NCBI GenBank assembly: GCA_916613615.1
Contig: OU744720.1
Coordinates: 71,626,471 to 71,690,470 of the forward strand
Direction: 5' to 3'
Length of the DNA: 64,000 nucleotides
DNA from: Steromphala cineraria
Taxonomy: Eukaryota > Mollusca > Gastropoda > Trochida > Trochidae
Part shown: positions 12,040-23,812 of the stretch, piece after piece
Layout of the letters: each line of letters starts with the position of its first letter
How positions within the stretch are numbered: the stretch's first letter is position 1
Notes under the pieces: model-generated
Told to the model about the DNA's origin: nothing
The model's database searches: none
The model's input: the letters and a program-made list of their open reading frames with translations, nothing else
Translations under genes and position numbers: made by a program

Positions 12040-12570
12040 GGGCTTAAGTTTCCGAGCGAAATAAAATGAGGAATCGCTTTTTGCTTTTCCAAGCACAAGT
12101 TTCATGACAAATTCGCTCTCGTCCTTTCGGAGCCGGTTGGAAATATTCCGCGTTGAAAGATAATCAAAAATCCAATTACGTGTGTTTTATTTTCCTCCAA
12201 CAATTCAATTTATCAATTTACAGCTTATTTAAAAATCTGACATCTTTAGAGAGCGCCCTACTTGATATCATACGGAAATGAAACAACAATGGCTGAGAGC
12301 ATTAAGTCGAGTAATTATACATCCCAGCCACTCATTATCTGCGCGAGGAGTACAAAGAATGATGGGCACTCATAAGAACTCTGTTTGGAATAGAAAGGTC
12401 CGAGCCCGTTTGAAAGTAAACACAAGATCGTTTTTCGGATTGAGAATCGTAAGAGCAAACGCGTGCTGAATAGTTTGTGAGTGAGGTTCTTACAATTAGT
12501 CCGCACCGGACAAAACATTATACGGGCGTCCAGTCACTTGACTCGAAGTCGGCGGTGGGTCGCCAGTCAA
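12040..12570. promoter_or_regulatory. Candidate intronic conserved non-coding block 2
   Basis: High-complexity stretch with homeodomain-type cores (CCAATTACG near 12172, GTAATTATAC near 12310). It has open frames on both strands at 12278-12518 without recognisable products. The signals fit an enhancer better than an exon: no acceptor or donor bounds an open frame that would join the Otp frame. Confidence 0.35.
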
Positions 12571-13089
12571 TATTTTACCCCGTGATTGATGTTTCCAGGA
12601 AATTATCAACTTAACAGACCAGTTTAATAGCTTAAATTGTGTGGTGTTGTGAAAAGCAAATATTTGCAAATTATCGTTAATGTATTGATAATTTTCTCAT
12701 AGATTTGTGTTCTCTCTGCTCAGCGGGAATTATAGACATGTAAACAAACAAAGGTTTTAACACATTTAGATAGCAAAATATTATGATAACATTTATTTTT
12801 TCAAAAGAAGGATAGTGAATAGATATATCCATTTATGTAAATGTGAGGGTTGGTAAAAATCTTAATTGGTAAACTTAATTTCTATGTCAATAATTAACAT
12901 TTCAAACGTTTTTCAAAATGAAAATTTATCTTCTTTTTTACATTTTAATTTTTTTTTTCATATAAAAAGTCGGCTTAAAACGAATAGTAAGCTTTTAACC
13001 TCGAAATATTCATACGTTCAATAAGAATGAAAACATTTAATGACATAAAAAAATATCATTCTGTCAAATAATAATACAGTAAAATAATC

Positions 13090-13420
13090 ACCCATTAACA
13101 GGACATATGGCATGCAGCGCGGGAACAACTCTTCAGCTAGTAATATTCATAACGTTATTATATTACGTCGCATTTGTCGGATAATTATTTGAATTGAGCG
13201 TCGCGACCCCGACGTGTCTTTTGACTAAGTCTTGTTGGTTTATAATCATAGGACAAATATCACTCGATCCCCACGGACCAAAGATACAAGAACGTGAATG
13301 CTTAATCAACCTCGCAGCATGCAAAACAACGGGCATCTTTTCACCCACATTCAACCAAGTTCTTGGCGATTGCTTCGGCTTTCAGCACGGGGAAAGTTAA
13401 TGTCTGCGTCAGCAATGAAG
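13090..13420. promoter_or_regulatory. Candidate intronic conserved non-coding block 3
   Basis: Higher-complexity block including CATATG, TAATATTCATAA and GGATAATTATTTG, followed by a GC-richer half (13195-13390). It lies about 1.2 kb before exon 3. Open frames on both strands (13194-13400 + and 13163-13354 -) have no recognisable protein content. Confidence 0.3.
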
Positions 13421-14566
13421 TATAACTAATCACAAGTTGATCTACAGCCGAGATGGCTTTTATTTGAGTTAATATAGCCATTGTATCAGGGAAAGCTGAG
13501 AAAGATGTTGAAATTAGCTTTCGAGCATGCTGTGAACGCGACAGAAAGACATATAGTTTAATTATTGCAAATAATCATGGCCCGCTGATGTCAACCGTAT
13601 TGAATTTCGTCGAAAAGATATGTTGCAAAAGTGATATATATGTTTGGAAATAACTTAATAAGGTTTTCTTAGACCGGATGCATTTTTTAAATAACCTTTT
13701 ATACATTAGGTTTAATTTGTGGGCAAGTAAAAAGGAAGCTAATTATCTTAGGGAAATATTAAAGATGTCCTGAATTCTTAATGTTTTCAAAAAGTATCAT
13801 CTAATAATAGCGAATAATTTATTTGTTCGAAAATTGCTTTGAAAAACATATTTGATACAAAAGCAACCTGTAGTAAACTATTAATTGTTTTGAGGAGAGG
13901 ATGATAGGTGTTTATTCAATGCTACGTGGGCGTTTGATGCACTGAAAGCATTTTTTAAATTGAGGAAAATATTCTGGAGAAACTTGTTTTCTGCAAACCA
14001 TATTGCTTGGCAGATTTTCTGCGTTTATCATTTAACATAGTGTAATGATTTTCAATTCATGTCGTTGGCCAAACAAATATTTAAAAAAACCGTTATAAAT
14101 CCTTCACATAAATCAAACAGTATTTTAATATGACAAAATATGCCTGCGTAGTCTCTTTCTATTATTTGACTTCGACTTTTTTATGTAACATGCGTCTCCT
14201 GTATCAACGATCACTCGTTTATTTGTATGTATCTATTTAACAAGATGTGTGTCTGAAATGAAATGTGGATGATATTCGTCTACAATAGAAGTTGGTTGTT
14301 GTTATGTTATCAAATCGTGTGTCATAGTTTTCAAATATTAAACTTTAAACTCTCGACTTAGAAAATAAATACATTGTGCATAGATAATATGTCGATCGGT
14401 TGTAATAAACATAATTTGTGAGTTATTGCTTTTCATAGCTAAAGCAATAGTTTACTCTTAACTACGTTCACTAAAGTTCGATTCCCAAAATATGATTAAT
14501 GTTATAAAAAGTCAATCATTGTGTTTTAACGTCCAGTTGTTTAACAAGATTTTATTGTTATTTCAG

Positions 14567-15100
14567 GTTTGGTTCCAAAACCGTCGTGCTAAGTGGAAGA
14601 AGAGGAAGAAGGCAACAAACGTATTCCGCACACCAGGGGCGCTGCTTCCCTCTACTGGGTTATCTCCCTTTGGTACAGTTGGGGACTCCCTCTGCGCGTT
14701 CCCCCCTTCAGAGAGCCGCTGGGGGATGTCCCAGATAGGTCAACTCGGGGGTCACATGAACAACAACATGAACCACTTGGCCCTTGGAGCCACCTTGCCC
14801 CGACAAATGCAACAGTCCCTTTCATCACAGGTTCCCATGGGGGCGCTCTGTAACCCTTCCGTTTCGCTTGGCAACGGCGTATCTGTTACAAACGGAGGTT
14901 CGCTTTATAACACATCTTACGGAATGGCGGTTTCGTCTTGTGCCTCCCCCCTGACCGGCAACTCGCCCTCCCCCTCCCTCCCCTCTACCCAGATGCCTTG
15001 TGGCATGGCGGATGTTGATGACGCATGGAGAGGAACTAGCATTGCGCAACTGAGGCGCAAAGCTCTGGAACACACGGCCTCCATGACTGGTTTCCGCTGA
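14567..15100 (+). CDS. otp: Otp exon 3: homeodomain recognition helix, Ser/Gly/Pro-rich region, OAR motif
   Basis: The exon encodes residues 108-284 and the TGA stop. It opens with VWFQNRRAKWKKRKK, the recognition helix: Trp109 = position 48, Gln111 = position 50 (Q50 paired-like class), Asn112 = position 51, then a basic nuclear localisation run. After this come a Met/Asn/Gly-rich segment (GGHMNNNMNHLALGA) and a Ser/Pro-rich stretch. The OAR (aristaless/otp) motif lies near the C-terminus at about residues 264-278 (TSIAQLRRKALEHTA) and is preceded by the acidic DVDD. The OAR is a known modulator of transactivation in this class. The total length of 284 residues is somewhat shorter than my recollection of vertebrate OTP (about 325). 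No frame damage or truncation is seen. Confidence 0.95.
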   Translation, partial: VWFQNRRAKWKKRKKATNVFRTPGALLPSTGLSPFGTVGDSLCAFPPSESRWGMSQIGQLGGHMNNNMNHLALGATLPRQMQQSLSSQVPMGALCNPSVSLGNGVSVTNGGSLYNTSYGMAVSSCASPLTGNSPSPSLPSTQMPCGMADVDDAWRGTSIAQLRRKALEHTASMTGFR

Positions 15101-15640
15101 TGAAAACGAGGCTGAAGGGTGAAGTTTGACCCTATAGACATGATCTTGTGGACCACGACTCATGTGAAATAGTCGTCAAAGTGCTGTTTGAAATGTTGTT
15201 CGTAGTTTGTTACACTCGTGCGTGTTGTTTCTAGGTCCAAAACGTGGTCTGTCCATGAAACGGATTTGTGGAAGACCTTGGATTGAGTCAGCTGGCCTAG
15301 ATTTGGGTTGATAGCATGTGGGCAGTCGTTACCTAGTCTTTGATATCATAGTCTGTTGTTCATATCAGAATTTATTTAATTTTTCTGTATTTATAAGATT
15401 GCTACTGACGTCACACGTTAGCTTCTAATGTATGATTGGAACGTGTATAGAAAACTCGTATTTATTGAACGGTTCCAACTATCGGAATAAAATTGTATAA
15501 ATTGTATCTATCGTCGTTTGTTGTTATTTAAGTCACCTATTAGTCATTTTTGTTCATTTGCTTACATTCATTACTTTTATTTATTTGCAAGCGTATTGAT
15601 CTCGTCGCTCGGCGATTTGTGACAATAAAACAACTAACTT
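15101..15640 (+). terminator. otp: Otp 3' UTR and polyadenylation signals
   Basis: AATAAA occurs at 15486-15491, followed by a GT/T-rich stretch (TCGTCGTTTGTTGTTATTT), a good downstream element. A second AATAAA lies at 15624-15629. The predicted 3' UTR to the first site is about 0.4 kb. The true cleavage site is not determined. Confidence 0.65.
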
Positions 15641-17165
15641 GCTAAAACATATAGCAAAAGATAATCTTAAAATAGAGAAAAACTCTGCGTGTAATATATA
15701 TATAATATAAACAGGTTATCTTGTACATACATCATAAAGTACATTCCCTTTATCGCTATAAATAAAGATATGCATTGCAATTTCATCAACATTTAATGAT
15801 AAAAATAGGTTTTTTTCGAGAAATGGCATATTTGGAATCTACCCGTCTAAAGCCGTAGCGTATTATTTGCTGGAACGCTTCTGTGACCTCTGGGTATATG
15901 CATAAAAATGAGTTGGGATATTTTAATTTTTATGATTCACTTTTCATCAAGTGCTAACCATAAATATATACCAATATGACTCATTTCACAAATTACATAT
16001 ACCCTTAAGTATTTTTATCGGTTTCGGTTTCATATATATATTAGGTTCCCCAGTAACATGACAGGAGCCTCTGTTTCATGGTTACCATGGCACATATTTG
16101 TTGACCTTTTCTGGTATGATAACAAAAGACAAAAGATTTATTGTGTAAATTCCTTTACCAATAAATGGCTGAGGCAAAACAGAAAATAAATGTTTTTAGG
16201 AAAACACATGAAGATAGATGATCCACTGGACAATAACGATAAAGGACAATTGAACATTTTGAAATTATTGATGTCAAAATACTTATCTATGATGTAATAA
16301 TCACAAGTAAAATCCCCTAATTTTGCTCAGAATATTTCAACTTTCATTTTGAGTCAAAAATTAAAAATACAAGTTTATTTTATATTTTGTGTTAGGTTGA
16401 TAAACAACAAATAAATGGAAACCTGTAGTAGGTATATTTTTACCATTTTAGCGTGAACGACTTTTGGAATACTATATTTATTGTCCACAGTTTCTATTGG
16501 CACACTGTCAGTTACCACAACAATTGATGTTATACAAGAATATATAGAAAATATTAGAACATATGTGCAACATTATAAAACATAACTTGGTTTTACAATG
16601 ATATACTTTGGTCTTTCAAATTTTCAAATCGCAACTTCAGATGGCAATATTATAAACTTTGTAATTTCAGTGAATGGCAATGAATTATATAGTATATATA
16701 AATGTATTAAATTAACTATAGTTTTCCCAAGCTTCATTATTCACACAAAACATTAAGTGAGTAAATTAAACGTTTTATTTTCATTTTTACCATTTGACAA
16801 TTAACCCACTATTGGTGGTAAAGAATTGTCATATTATAAGTTATACCCCCCCCCCCCCCCCGCCTCTGAATGGTATAACGAATTTATCTTACCGAATGTT
16901 TAATGTATTAAGATAAAGAGTAAGAAAAACGTTAACTGCTTAAGTCTTTTTACTATGGTTTGTTCAAAGCTTATCGGTTGATGAAAAGTGATTATGTGTT
17001 CGAGGTAACATACATTGTACATTTCAAGACGCGCAATCTGCACGCTTTTTTCATGCTTTTTATGTATCGGGGTCTAAATGATTTATCACCCCACTGAAGA
17101 GGGTGATATCAGTATTTATTATCCATGTGTGATGAAATAAGTCATGACATAAAACACGATATGTT
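15641..17165. other. Downstream AT-rich flank, with a poly-C tract
   Basis: No gene is seen. A run of 16 C residues lies at 16846-16861. The rest is AT-rich with no family shared elsewhere in the window. Confidence 0.45.
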
Positions 17166-17400
17166 GCACATGTGTGATAAACCCTAGCGATAATTCCATT
17201 GGTCAGTTTAGAAGACCACGTGACATCGGAATGTGGGACTACTTAACGAGCTACCCGACCTTTTACTTTAGTGCGGCCGAGTGCTTCCGGGCAGCATGCG
17301 AAAAGCGTGCAGCACGAGCAAGGTCGTGTACACTGACAAGCGGACGGGTGAATCAGAGCAGACGTGTCATTTCATCTGCCTAACTTTGACACTAAAGATA
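17166..17400. promoter_or_regulatory. Isolated GC-richer block with inverted CCAAT and E-box
   Basis: About 230 bp of higher GC in AT-rich DNA, 2 kb downstream of Otp. It contains ATTGGTCAG (inverted CCAAT) followed by CCACGTGAC (E-box/CACGTG). A 69-codon open frame (17174-17383 +) runs through it without recognisable product. It could be a promoter of an untranslated transcript or an enhancer. Confidence 0.3.
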
Positions 17401-17664
17401 TGATTTTTAATAAAGAAGCATGTAAATTCTGCTTAACTTGATATGTGATTATATTTAAATTGATATATAGATTACATCAAAATAGTAATATTTCCGTTTG
17501 AGTATTGCTGTTTGAAACTGGCGCTACACAATAAATCTTTTAACCGTTGAGTTTCAGATGTATTCATACGCGCTGACCTGATTGGTTTCAGCATTGACAA
17601 TGTTTTGAAAATTCTAATATTAGGAATTCTGGCTTTCGTACATTATGGATAATAAAGAAATTAA

Positions 17665-17798
17665 CACACTCGCGAGATGTCATATTGTTTTTACAACACT
17701 CGTGCCTGTAAAAAGATATTTCCCTCGCTCTCGCTCGGGAAAATATCATTTAACAGTCACTCGTGTTGTAAAAACAATATGACATCTCTGCTTGGGTA
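17665..17798. mobile_element. Foldback element D1, TTAA-flanked
   Basis: Inverted arms carry GAGATGTCATATTGTTTTTA on the left and its complement on the right (17674-17705 and about 17756-17788). A second inner inverted repeat surrounds CTCGCTCTCGCTCG. TTAA lies immediately outside at 17661-17664 and 17799-17802. The outermost few bases of the arms match poorly, so the true ends are uncertain. A related copy is at 20509-20612. Confidence 0.6.
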
Positions 17799-17989
17799 TT
17801 AATCTCTATTTATCCAGGGTCACGTGGACCAATCAGATATATATTACTTATGTCAACAGATATAATTGCATATAAATGCTTAATACATTTATGTTAGTGT
17901 GATCTTATGCAGCTAAAGGTGTTTTTGGTGTGTAATAACGTTGTGTGAAACAGTAAGGAGGAATCAGACCACTGCGCCCCACTACTCCA

Positions 17990-18011
17990 CCCCCCCCCCC
18001 CCCCCCCCCCC
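17990..18011. repeat. Poly-C tract, 22 bp
   Basis: Twenty-two consecutive C residues. Confidence 0.95.
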
Positions 18012-19252
18012 TCATTAACCAATTGTTAACGGCCCGGCAAGTCAGACATTTTGAAAAAAATACTTTTGTTGATATGACCATATATGAATTTTACAAGCCT
18101 AGAGACCTATAAACATATTTATAGTTCGTCCGGGGCAAACACTAATTTCCAACTCGGCAGAAAGTAAACCACTGTAGTTGTGAATGTATCTTGGGAAGCC
18201 AACCGAAATTCCTGTAAGCCTTTTCATGACTGGAACACAACGATTTTCTGAGTATATTTCCGATTAATTAGAACAAGACTAATCATTTATTAAAGTGAGT
18301 TGTACTTTCCGCAGAAGGGCTAATTCATTAAATTTTACAATTGATTAATTTTAAATATGGAAGAAATATGATAACTCTATACACATCAAACAAGATAATA
18401 GTTGAGATTATTACTGTTAGTTTTGACATACTGTAAAATCTCTTTTGAAGTTTACGTTGTTGAATTAATGATGATGTTACACGTATATCATATCCCTTTT
18501 CAAAACAGATGGACACAAATTTGACGGAATAAGTTTACTGGCATTTTTACGAATGATGTTATGTTTTCAATGTGTGCTTATGGCGACATATTTCTACCAT
18601 TGATTTGACATCATTTTACAGTGTGGTAAAGAAATAAAGTTTTTGGAGGTATCGGTGGACGAGTGGACGAGTCCTAGGTACAGCCAATGCGGGCTACTTT
18701 AGGAGTAAGTTGTACGTCTTCAATGGACTGATTCTGAAACGTAACAGGACAGGACCTAATTTTCATGAAACAGAAAAAGGATGTTATACCCTGCTGTCTT
18801 AAAATTTCATCGCACGTATTCGTAAAAGCATATAAAAAATTACTTTTACAAGCGAAATGAGATTACTTTAATGTGATTATTTGAGAGTTATCGTTATGAG
18901 GGACAACATTTGTTGCAGAAATTCATTGTGTTGAAATATGATAAGATTATGCACATCGTAATCGTCACATATAACATGTTGTTGCGTACATGCTATTTTG
19001 TGACAACGATATGTAGCCATTTTCTGTTATAGTAGCAATTTGAAGATAGTGATATCGCAAATATAAAACCAGATTTCCCTGTAAACCATATTGCCAATTG
19101 GTACATTTGGCGAAAGGAGTTGAAGATATTCACATTAACATCTTGGTAATTAAACAATCCTCCCTACCAAAAACAAATTATACATTTGATGGCCTTCTTA
19201 CTATGAAAAAGCAGCTCCTCTTACTATCACATCTGTGTTTCTATAAACGCAC
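18012..19252. other. AT-rich intergenic DNA
   Basis: Nothing recognised. The 62-codon open frame at 18328-18516 (-) is AT-driven and is not called. Confidence 0.4.
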
Positions 19253-19621
19253 TTAAAGGAGCAATAGCAGGTTATTAGGGAGAATATAAGGCGATGTCAG
19301 GGAAATGAAAATTAATGGTTCCAATTGAAAGACAATGTCATTAAACTCAATGAAGCAGTAATAATTGAAATATATATATAATGTAAAGTTTAGCCATGCG
19401 ATTCCTTTTTCTTACACAAACTGAATTAAAGGTGTTCACATCAAATGGACGCCAATGGATTTTATGTGAATCTTCATACTTTGTCCTCTGATTATGGATG
19501 ATTGATTTGTGTTATGGGATTTTTGACACTATCAAGATAATACAATTAGCATTAACGTACAATTATCAGTGAAAAAAATAAAAAATAGAAGGTTAAAAAA
19601 AACGTGCTACTGCCCCTTTAA
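19253..19621 (+). mobile_element. Family B MITE copy 1 (TTAA type)
   Basis: About 369 bp. The left end is degenerate (TTAAAGGAGCAATAGCAGG) and the right end is intact (CGTGCTACTGCCCCTTTAA). It shares the inner blocks 'gatgtcagg.aaatgaaaattaatggttcca' and 'actttgtcctctgattatggat' with the other B copies. TTAA at each end fits a 4-bp TTAA target duplication as in Kolobok or piggyBac elements. The AGGG start of the TIR fits Kolobok better. It has no coding capacity. Confidence 0.85.
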
Positions 19622-19878
19622 GGATGGGGAATTGAAAGTGGTTGATGATTCAAGGCTAATTACAGTTTCATGTTTAATCATATTCATCTACTAAGAATTT
19701 TCCTTCATGACAACATTTTGAAATAGAGAGAATATATTCGGTGCTAAAATATACATGCGTTGAAGAACGGCATTTTCACAGTAGGACTACCATACAAATT
19801 ATGACTTCCCTGGGTAAGTTTATTTACTTTTTAACATTTTGAGCATATTAATATCGTTCAATATTAGAATACTCTTAC

Positions 19879-19999
19879 GCATATATAGAGATTAGAGTGC
19901 CATGTGACTTTAACGAAACCGCATATATAAAGATTAGAGTGCCATATGACTTTAACGAAACCGCATATATAAAGATTAGAGTGCCATATGACTTTAAAG
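19879..19999. repeat. Minisatellite, 42-bp unit, three copies
   Basis: Units start at 19879, 19921 and 19963 with GCATATATA(A/G)AGATTAGAG. They are almost identical, so this is a recent local duplication. Confidence 0.9.
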
Positions 20000-20508
20000 A
20001 TGCATTGCGGCACTATTTTTGACATTTTTCGCTTTAAATTGTTTTAAAAGTTGAAATATATACTTAACAAAATGGTTGCAAGTCAAACCAAATCTAAAAA
20101 TAAAATATTTTTTATTTTGGAAAAAAGTTTTTTTTGTTTTTGTTTTGTGGTCTGCAAACTTTTACGACTTCCGCTACTCGCGTGTTACTCTACACCATCA
20201 TGTCAGATTCCACGATGCCGTCTCGTCATGTCGGTTACTCCAACTGGGAAGTTTGATGCGAAACGAGTGTGAATTTTAGTTTTGTCGCAGCGAGAGTGAG
20301 ATCTGTACAGTGTGTAAAGAAATTTGAGTGTCTTAAGTAATATGACATACTTTCGATGGTATTAAATGTGTTATTACCGATTGATTCCATTTAATTCTCA
20401 TCAAAGTATCCAAAAGCGGCCAGCTTCTACTGTGACGTCACGAACAATGGTTTTGTTGAAAAGTACATTTATTTAATATCGCGACTACTATTAAAAAGGT
20501 TATTTGTG

Positions 20509-20612
20509 TGACATATTATGTTTACGACACTTGTGCCCCGGTATCAGTATCCTTCGTTTTCGCTCAGGGTAAACTCATATTAAGGCACTCGTGTCGTAAA
20601 CATAGTATGTCA
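20509..20612. mobile_element. Foldback element D2
   Basis: The arms TGACATATTATGTTTACGAC (left) and the complement on the right (GTCGTAAACATAGTATGTCA) surround a short centre containing TTCGTTTTCGCTCAGGG. The arm sequence and centre are clearly related to D1 at 17.7 kb. A clean target duplication was not found. Confidence 0.6.
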
Positions 20613-20768
20613 TGAATACTCATGTAATTTCATCTATATTTCTAACTTCTTATGATCAATAATTCAGGTAATAAGTTTGCTTGTTGTGTAATTTTTATTG
20701 TTCGGGACCAAAAGGAAACGAAAATTCGAAACATTAAAACGGAGTATAAGAGAGTATCATATTTTCAT

Positions 20769-21095
20769 TTAAAGGGGCAGTAGCACGTTTTTTGATAATT
20801 TTATATTTCAAACTTTTCACTGATAATTGTAAGTGAATACTAATGTATTATTTTGTCAGTGTCAAAAATCTCATTATTCAAGCAAATCATGAAGTATGAA
20901 GATTCACATGAAATCCATTGGCGGCCATTTTAAGTGCACACCTTGTGTAAGAAAAAGGAATTGCGTGGCTAAACTTTACGTTATGTATTTGAATGTATTT
21001 AGTTTAAATACATTGTCTTTCAATTTGAACCATTAATTTTTATTTTCCTGACATCACCTTATATTTCCCATAAAAACGTGCTACTGCCCCTTTAA
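20769..21095 (-). mobile_element. Family B MITE copy 2 (inverted, TTAA type)
   Basis: Starts TTAAAGGGGCAGTAGCACG and ends CGTGCTACTGCCCCTTTAA. The internal order is inverted compared with the other four copies. About 327 bp, so roughly 40 bp shorter than the full-length copies. Confidence 0.9.
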
Positions 21096-21938
21096 GACAC
21101 CATATGACAATCATTTACAAATAAATATATTTAATGAAATTTAACTTCACATTTACGAAAGTTAAATGATTCGTTATAATAATGAATAAAATCAAACATT
21201 TCCATCATATTGAAAATGCGGTGTTTTCAATGGACTTTCTTTTTTGGGGCATAAAACTAAAGTAAAATTACTTTTTGAAATTAGTTTCGGCTTTTCATTT
21301 GATATTAAATACTTTCCTCGCTTCATAATATTTATGTGCAAGTTTATATGTCATATTCTAGTTCACTCTTCAGAGGTGTTTAATCATATTAATTAATTTT
21401 TTTCATTTGAAAATATCAATTCTAAATCCTTTTTCAAAGGAATTAAAGACACCTTTTTCATTACACCTAACTTTCTTATTTATAGTATTAAAAATAAACT
21501 GCGAAAGATACTACTTTCTTTGACACATTCAATTAGGTTTATTCTTATTTCATTTCTATATCAATAAATAAAAACTGGGAATGATGATAAGTTCTTCATC
21601 ACATTTTAAAAAGATGGATTGAAAGGCTCAGAAAATAAGTAATTTCTTTCCTGGTTCAGCCTGCGTTAATTAAAAACCTACGTATCAAGATTTTTTCCAG
21701 ATATTGACAAGGCAAAGGGAATGAACTTTATTGGATAGCTTTGAAAAACAATGAAACATAGACTATGTTGCAACTTGTTTATGTAGGTGATGTAGACTGT
21801 ATATATTAATAATGATAATGGATAATATTTATAAAGCGCAAATTTCCTAGTGGACTCTTTGCGCTCGTATTAGACCTTCGAAGATATTATTTCACAGTGG
21901 TCAAGTGGTATAAAGTTTAATGTTGGAATCACGTCACG

Positions 21939-22306
21939 TTAAAGGGGCAGTAGCACGTTTTTATGGGGAATATAAGGTGATGTCAGGAAAATGAAAATTA
22001 ATGGTTCCATTTGAAAGAAAATGTATTTAAACTAAATGAAGCAGTAGCCTACTAATTCAAATATATCATGTTGTGTTTAGCCATGCGATTCCTTTTTCTT
22101 ACACAAAATGAATTAAAGGTGTTTAAAAAAATGGCCGCCAATGGAATTTATGTGAATCGCCATACTTTGTCCTCTGACTATGGATGATTGACTTGTGTAA
22201 TGTGATTTTTGACACTGTCAAATTAATACATTTAGCATTAACTAACAATTATCAGTGAAATATTTAAAATATAAAATGTTCAAACAACGTGCTACTGCCC
22301 CTTTAA
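21939..22306 (+). mobile_element. Family B MITE copy 3
   Basis: 368 bp, both TIRs intact, TTAA at both ends. It is the third B copy within 3 kb. All three differ internally, so they are separate insertions rather than a recent tandem duplication. Confidence 0.9.
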
Positions 22307-23544
22307 ATTGTTGTTATTAAAGAAACATCGCATCACTTTCTCAATCGCTAAAGATAAGAAAACTAGTTGTGCATCATCAGATAATAGGGATATATGAAAT
22401 AGTGTGTATTTATGTATGTTTGGAAGCGAATGGGAATAACATTTATCAACTCCTGTAAAACAACAATGTCTGCGATTGCACAGAATGATGCGGCAACAAA
22501 TTCCTGATAATGAAAATAAAAGCAATCAATTAGGAAATTACATAGCTATGTTATGAGGCGAAACATAGGACTGCATCAATGATTGGTAGAAGGTGGTTAG
22601 ATATTTGATTGCTCTCCTAACCCAAGAAGGCATTGATATAGAACATCTTAGTTTGTCTCAGTATATTAACCAATGGCCGTGACAACAAAATCTAGGATAT
22701 TGTGTATGAAGTTGTGACATGTTTAAATAAGACGAGTTTGAGGGGTACAACATCCTCCCGCGCAAAGCTAAAACGCCAGTATAATATTCTATACCCGATT
22801 CCCCAAAATAGATGTCATAATCATATATCTCATATAGAAAGAGACCCCTTTTGCTCACGTTGAGGAAACAAATGTCGACAATGATTGAAATGTAAAATAC
22901 ATTCGTGTTTCTTACGGTGTTTTGTTATTTTTGTAACGATATGTCATTTTCATCTCAGTATAAACTATATGATAGTCAACCAACCGCCATTTCTCTGTCA
23001 TAGGATGTTTCTTTTTAATCGATTTACACATCATTCGCTTATGGGTATATAAACAAACGTTCAGTGAACGTACCGGTAATGATGTTTTTGTTACAAGCCT
23101 TTTCATTGGCTCAAAAATTGAAATCGAGCAATCAGTAGGTCGAACAGAAAAAGCATATCGACAAAGCAGTAGATTACTTAACCGGTGTAAATGATGTTTG
23201 AAGCTGAATTAAAATGTAAAAGAAATTGCCTTAACAATTTAACAAAATTATTTGTGCAGGTGATATTTTTGGGAAGATACGCAATGATCAATAAAACAAT
23301 TAAAAAATCAGTAATCACAGATATTGATTTTTGATATTATTTCATCTGGTTCTTACCAACTTCATAACACTTTCAACCTTAGCGATTATATATGCCATAT
23401 GAAAACAATACTACATAGTGTATCATATGTTAGGATAAAAATATATCTCGTAAATAAGAAGATAACAGTTTGTGACACCTCGACTGATATTGATGACACC
23501 ATTCCACCGATTCCACTTCATTTACTGTGTTTACCACAAGATCA
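22307..23544. other. AT-rich intergenic DNA
   Basis: No gene or repeat recognised. Short open frames near 22292-23106 (-) and 23324-23578 (+) have no recognisable content. Confidence 0.4.
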
Positions 23545-23812
23545 ATGTGCACTACCATTCGTCGCATCCTCTCACTGAAGCTTTGTAGCGACAGGAGACC
23601 AGGTGGGGTGGGGGGAGGGGGGAGGGAGGGGGTTAGATGGTTGGCACCCTCCTCTTTTTATTATTGTTTATTATAAGTGTACGTGTACTATTCATCGCAT
23701 TCTCTCAGTTAAGCCTTATAGCGGGAGGGGGTCAGAAGGGGAATGAGGGGGTTTAGGTGTTTAGGTGTTTGAGGTGGTGTTGCCCTCCTCTTCTTCTGAT
23801 GCCAATGTACAT
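23545..23812. repeat. Imperfect tandem duplication (about 130 bp) with G-rich, G4-capable centres
   Basis: Two units each contain a GTG(C/T)ACTA...CATTC...CTCTCA start, then a G-rich run, then GTTG(GCA)CCCTCCTCTT. The G-rich runs (about 23603-23633 and 23720-23755) each have four or more tracts of three or more G residues, enough for intramolecular G-quadruplexes. Family A copy 1 begins immediately after the second unit. Confidence 0.6.

Larger units (their letters stand above)
6976..14566 (+). other. otp: Otp intron 2 (7.6 kb, phase 0)
   Basis: Donor GTAAG at 6976; acceptor TTATTTCAG at 14566. The intron separates homeodomain positions 46 and 47. Most of it is AT-rich. Three blocks of higher complexity (about 10850-11290, 12040-12570, 13090-13420) and an octamer site near 9770 stand out and are listed separately. 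None of the MITE families found from 17.6 kb onward was seen in it. Long open frames inside it (for example 8789-9160 +, 10889-11254 +) show no recognisable protein and are treated as chance. Confidence 0.85.
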
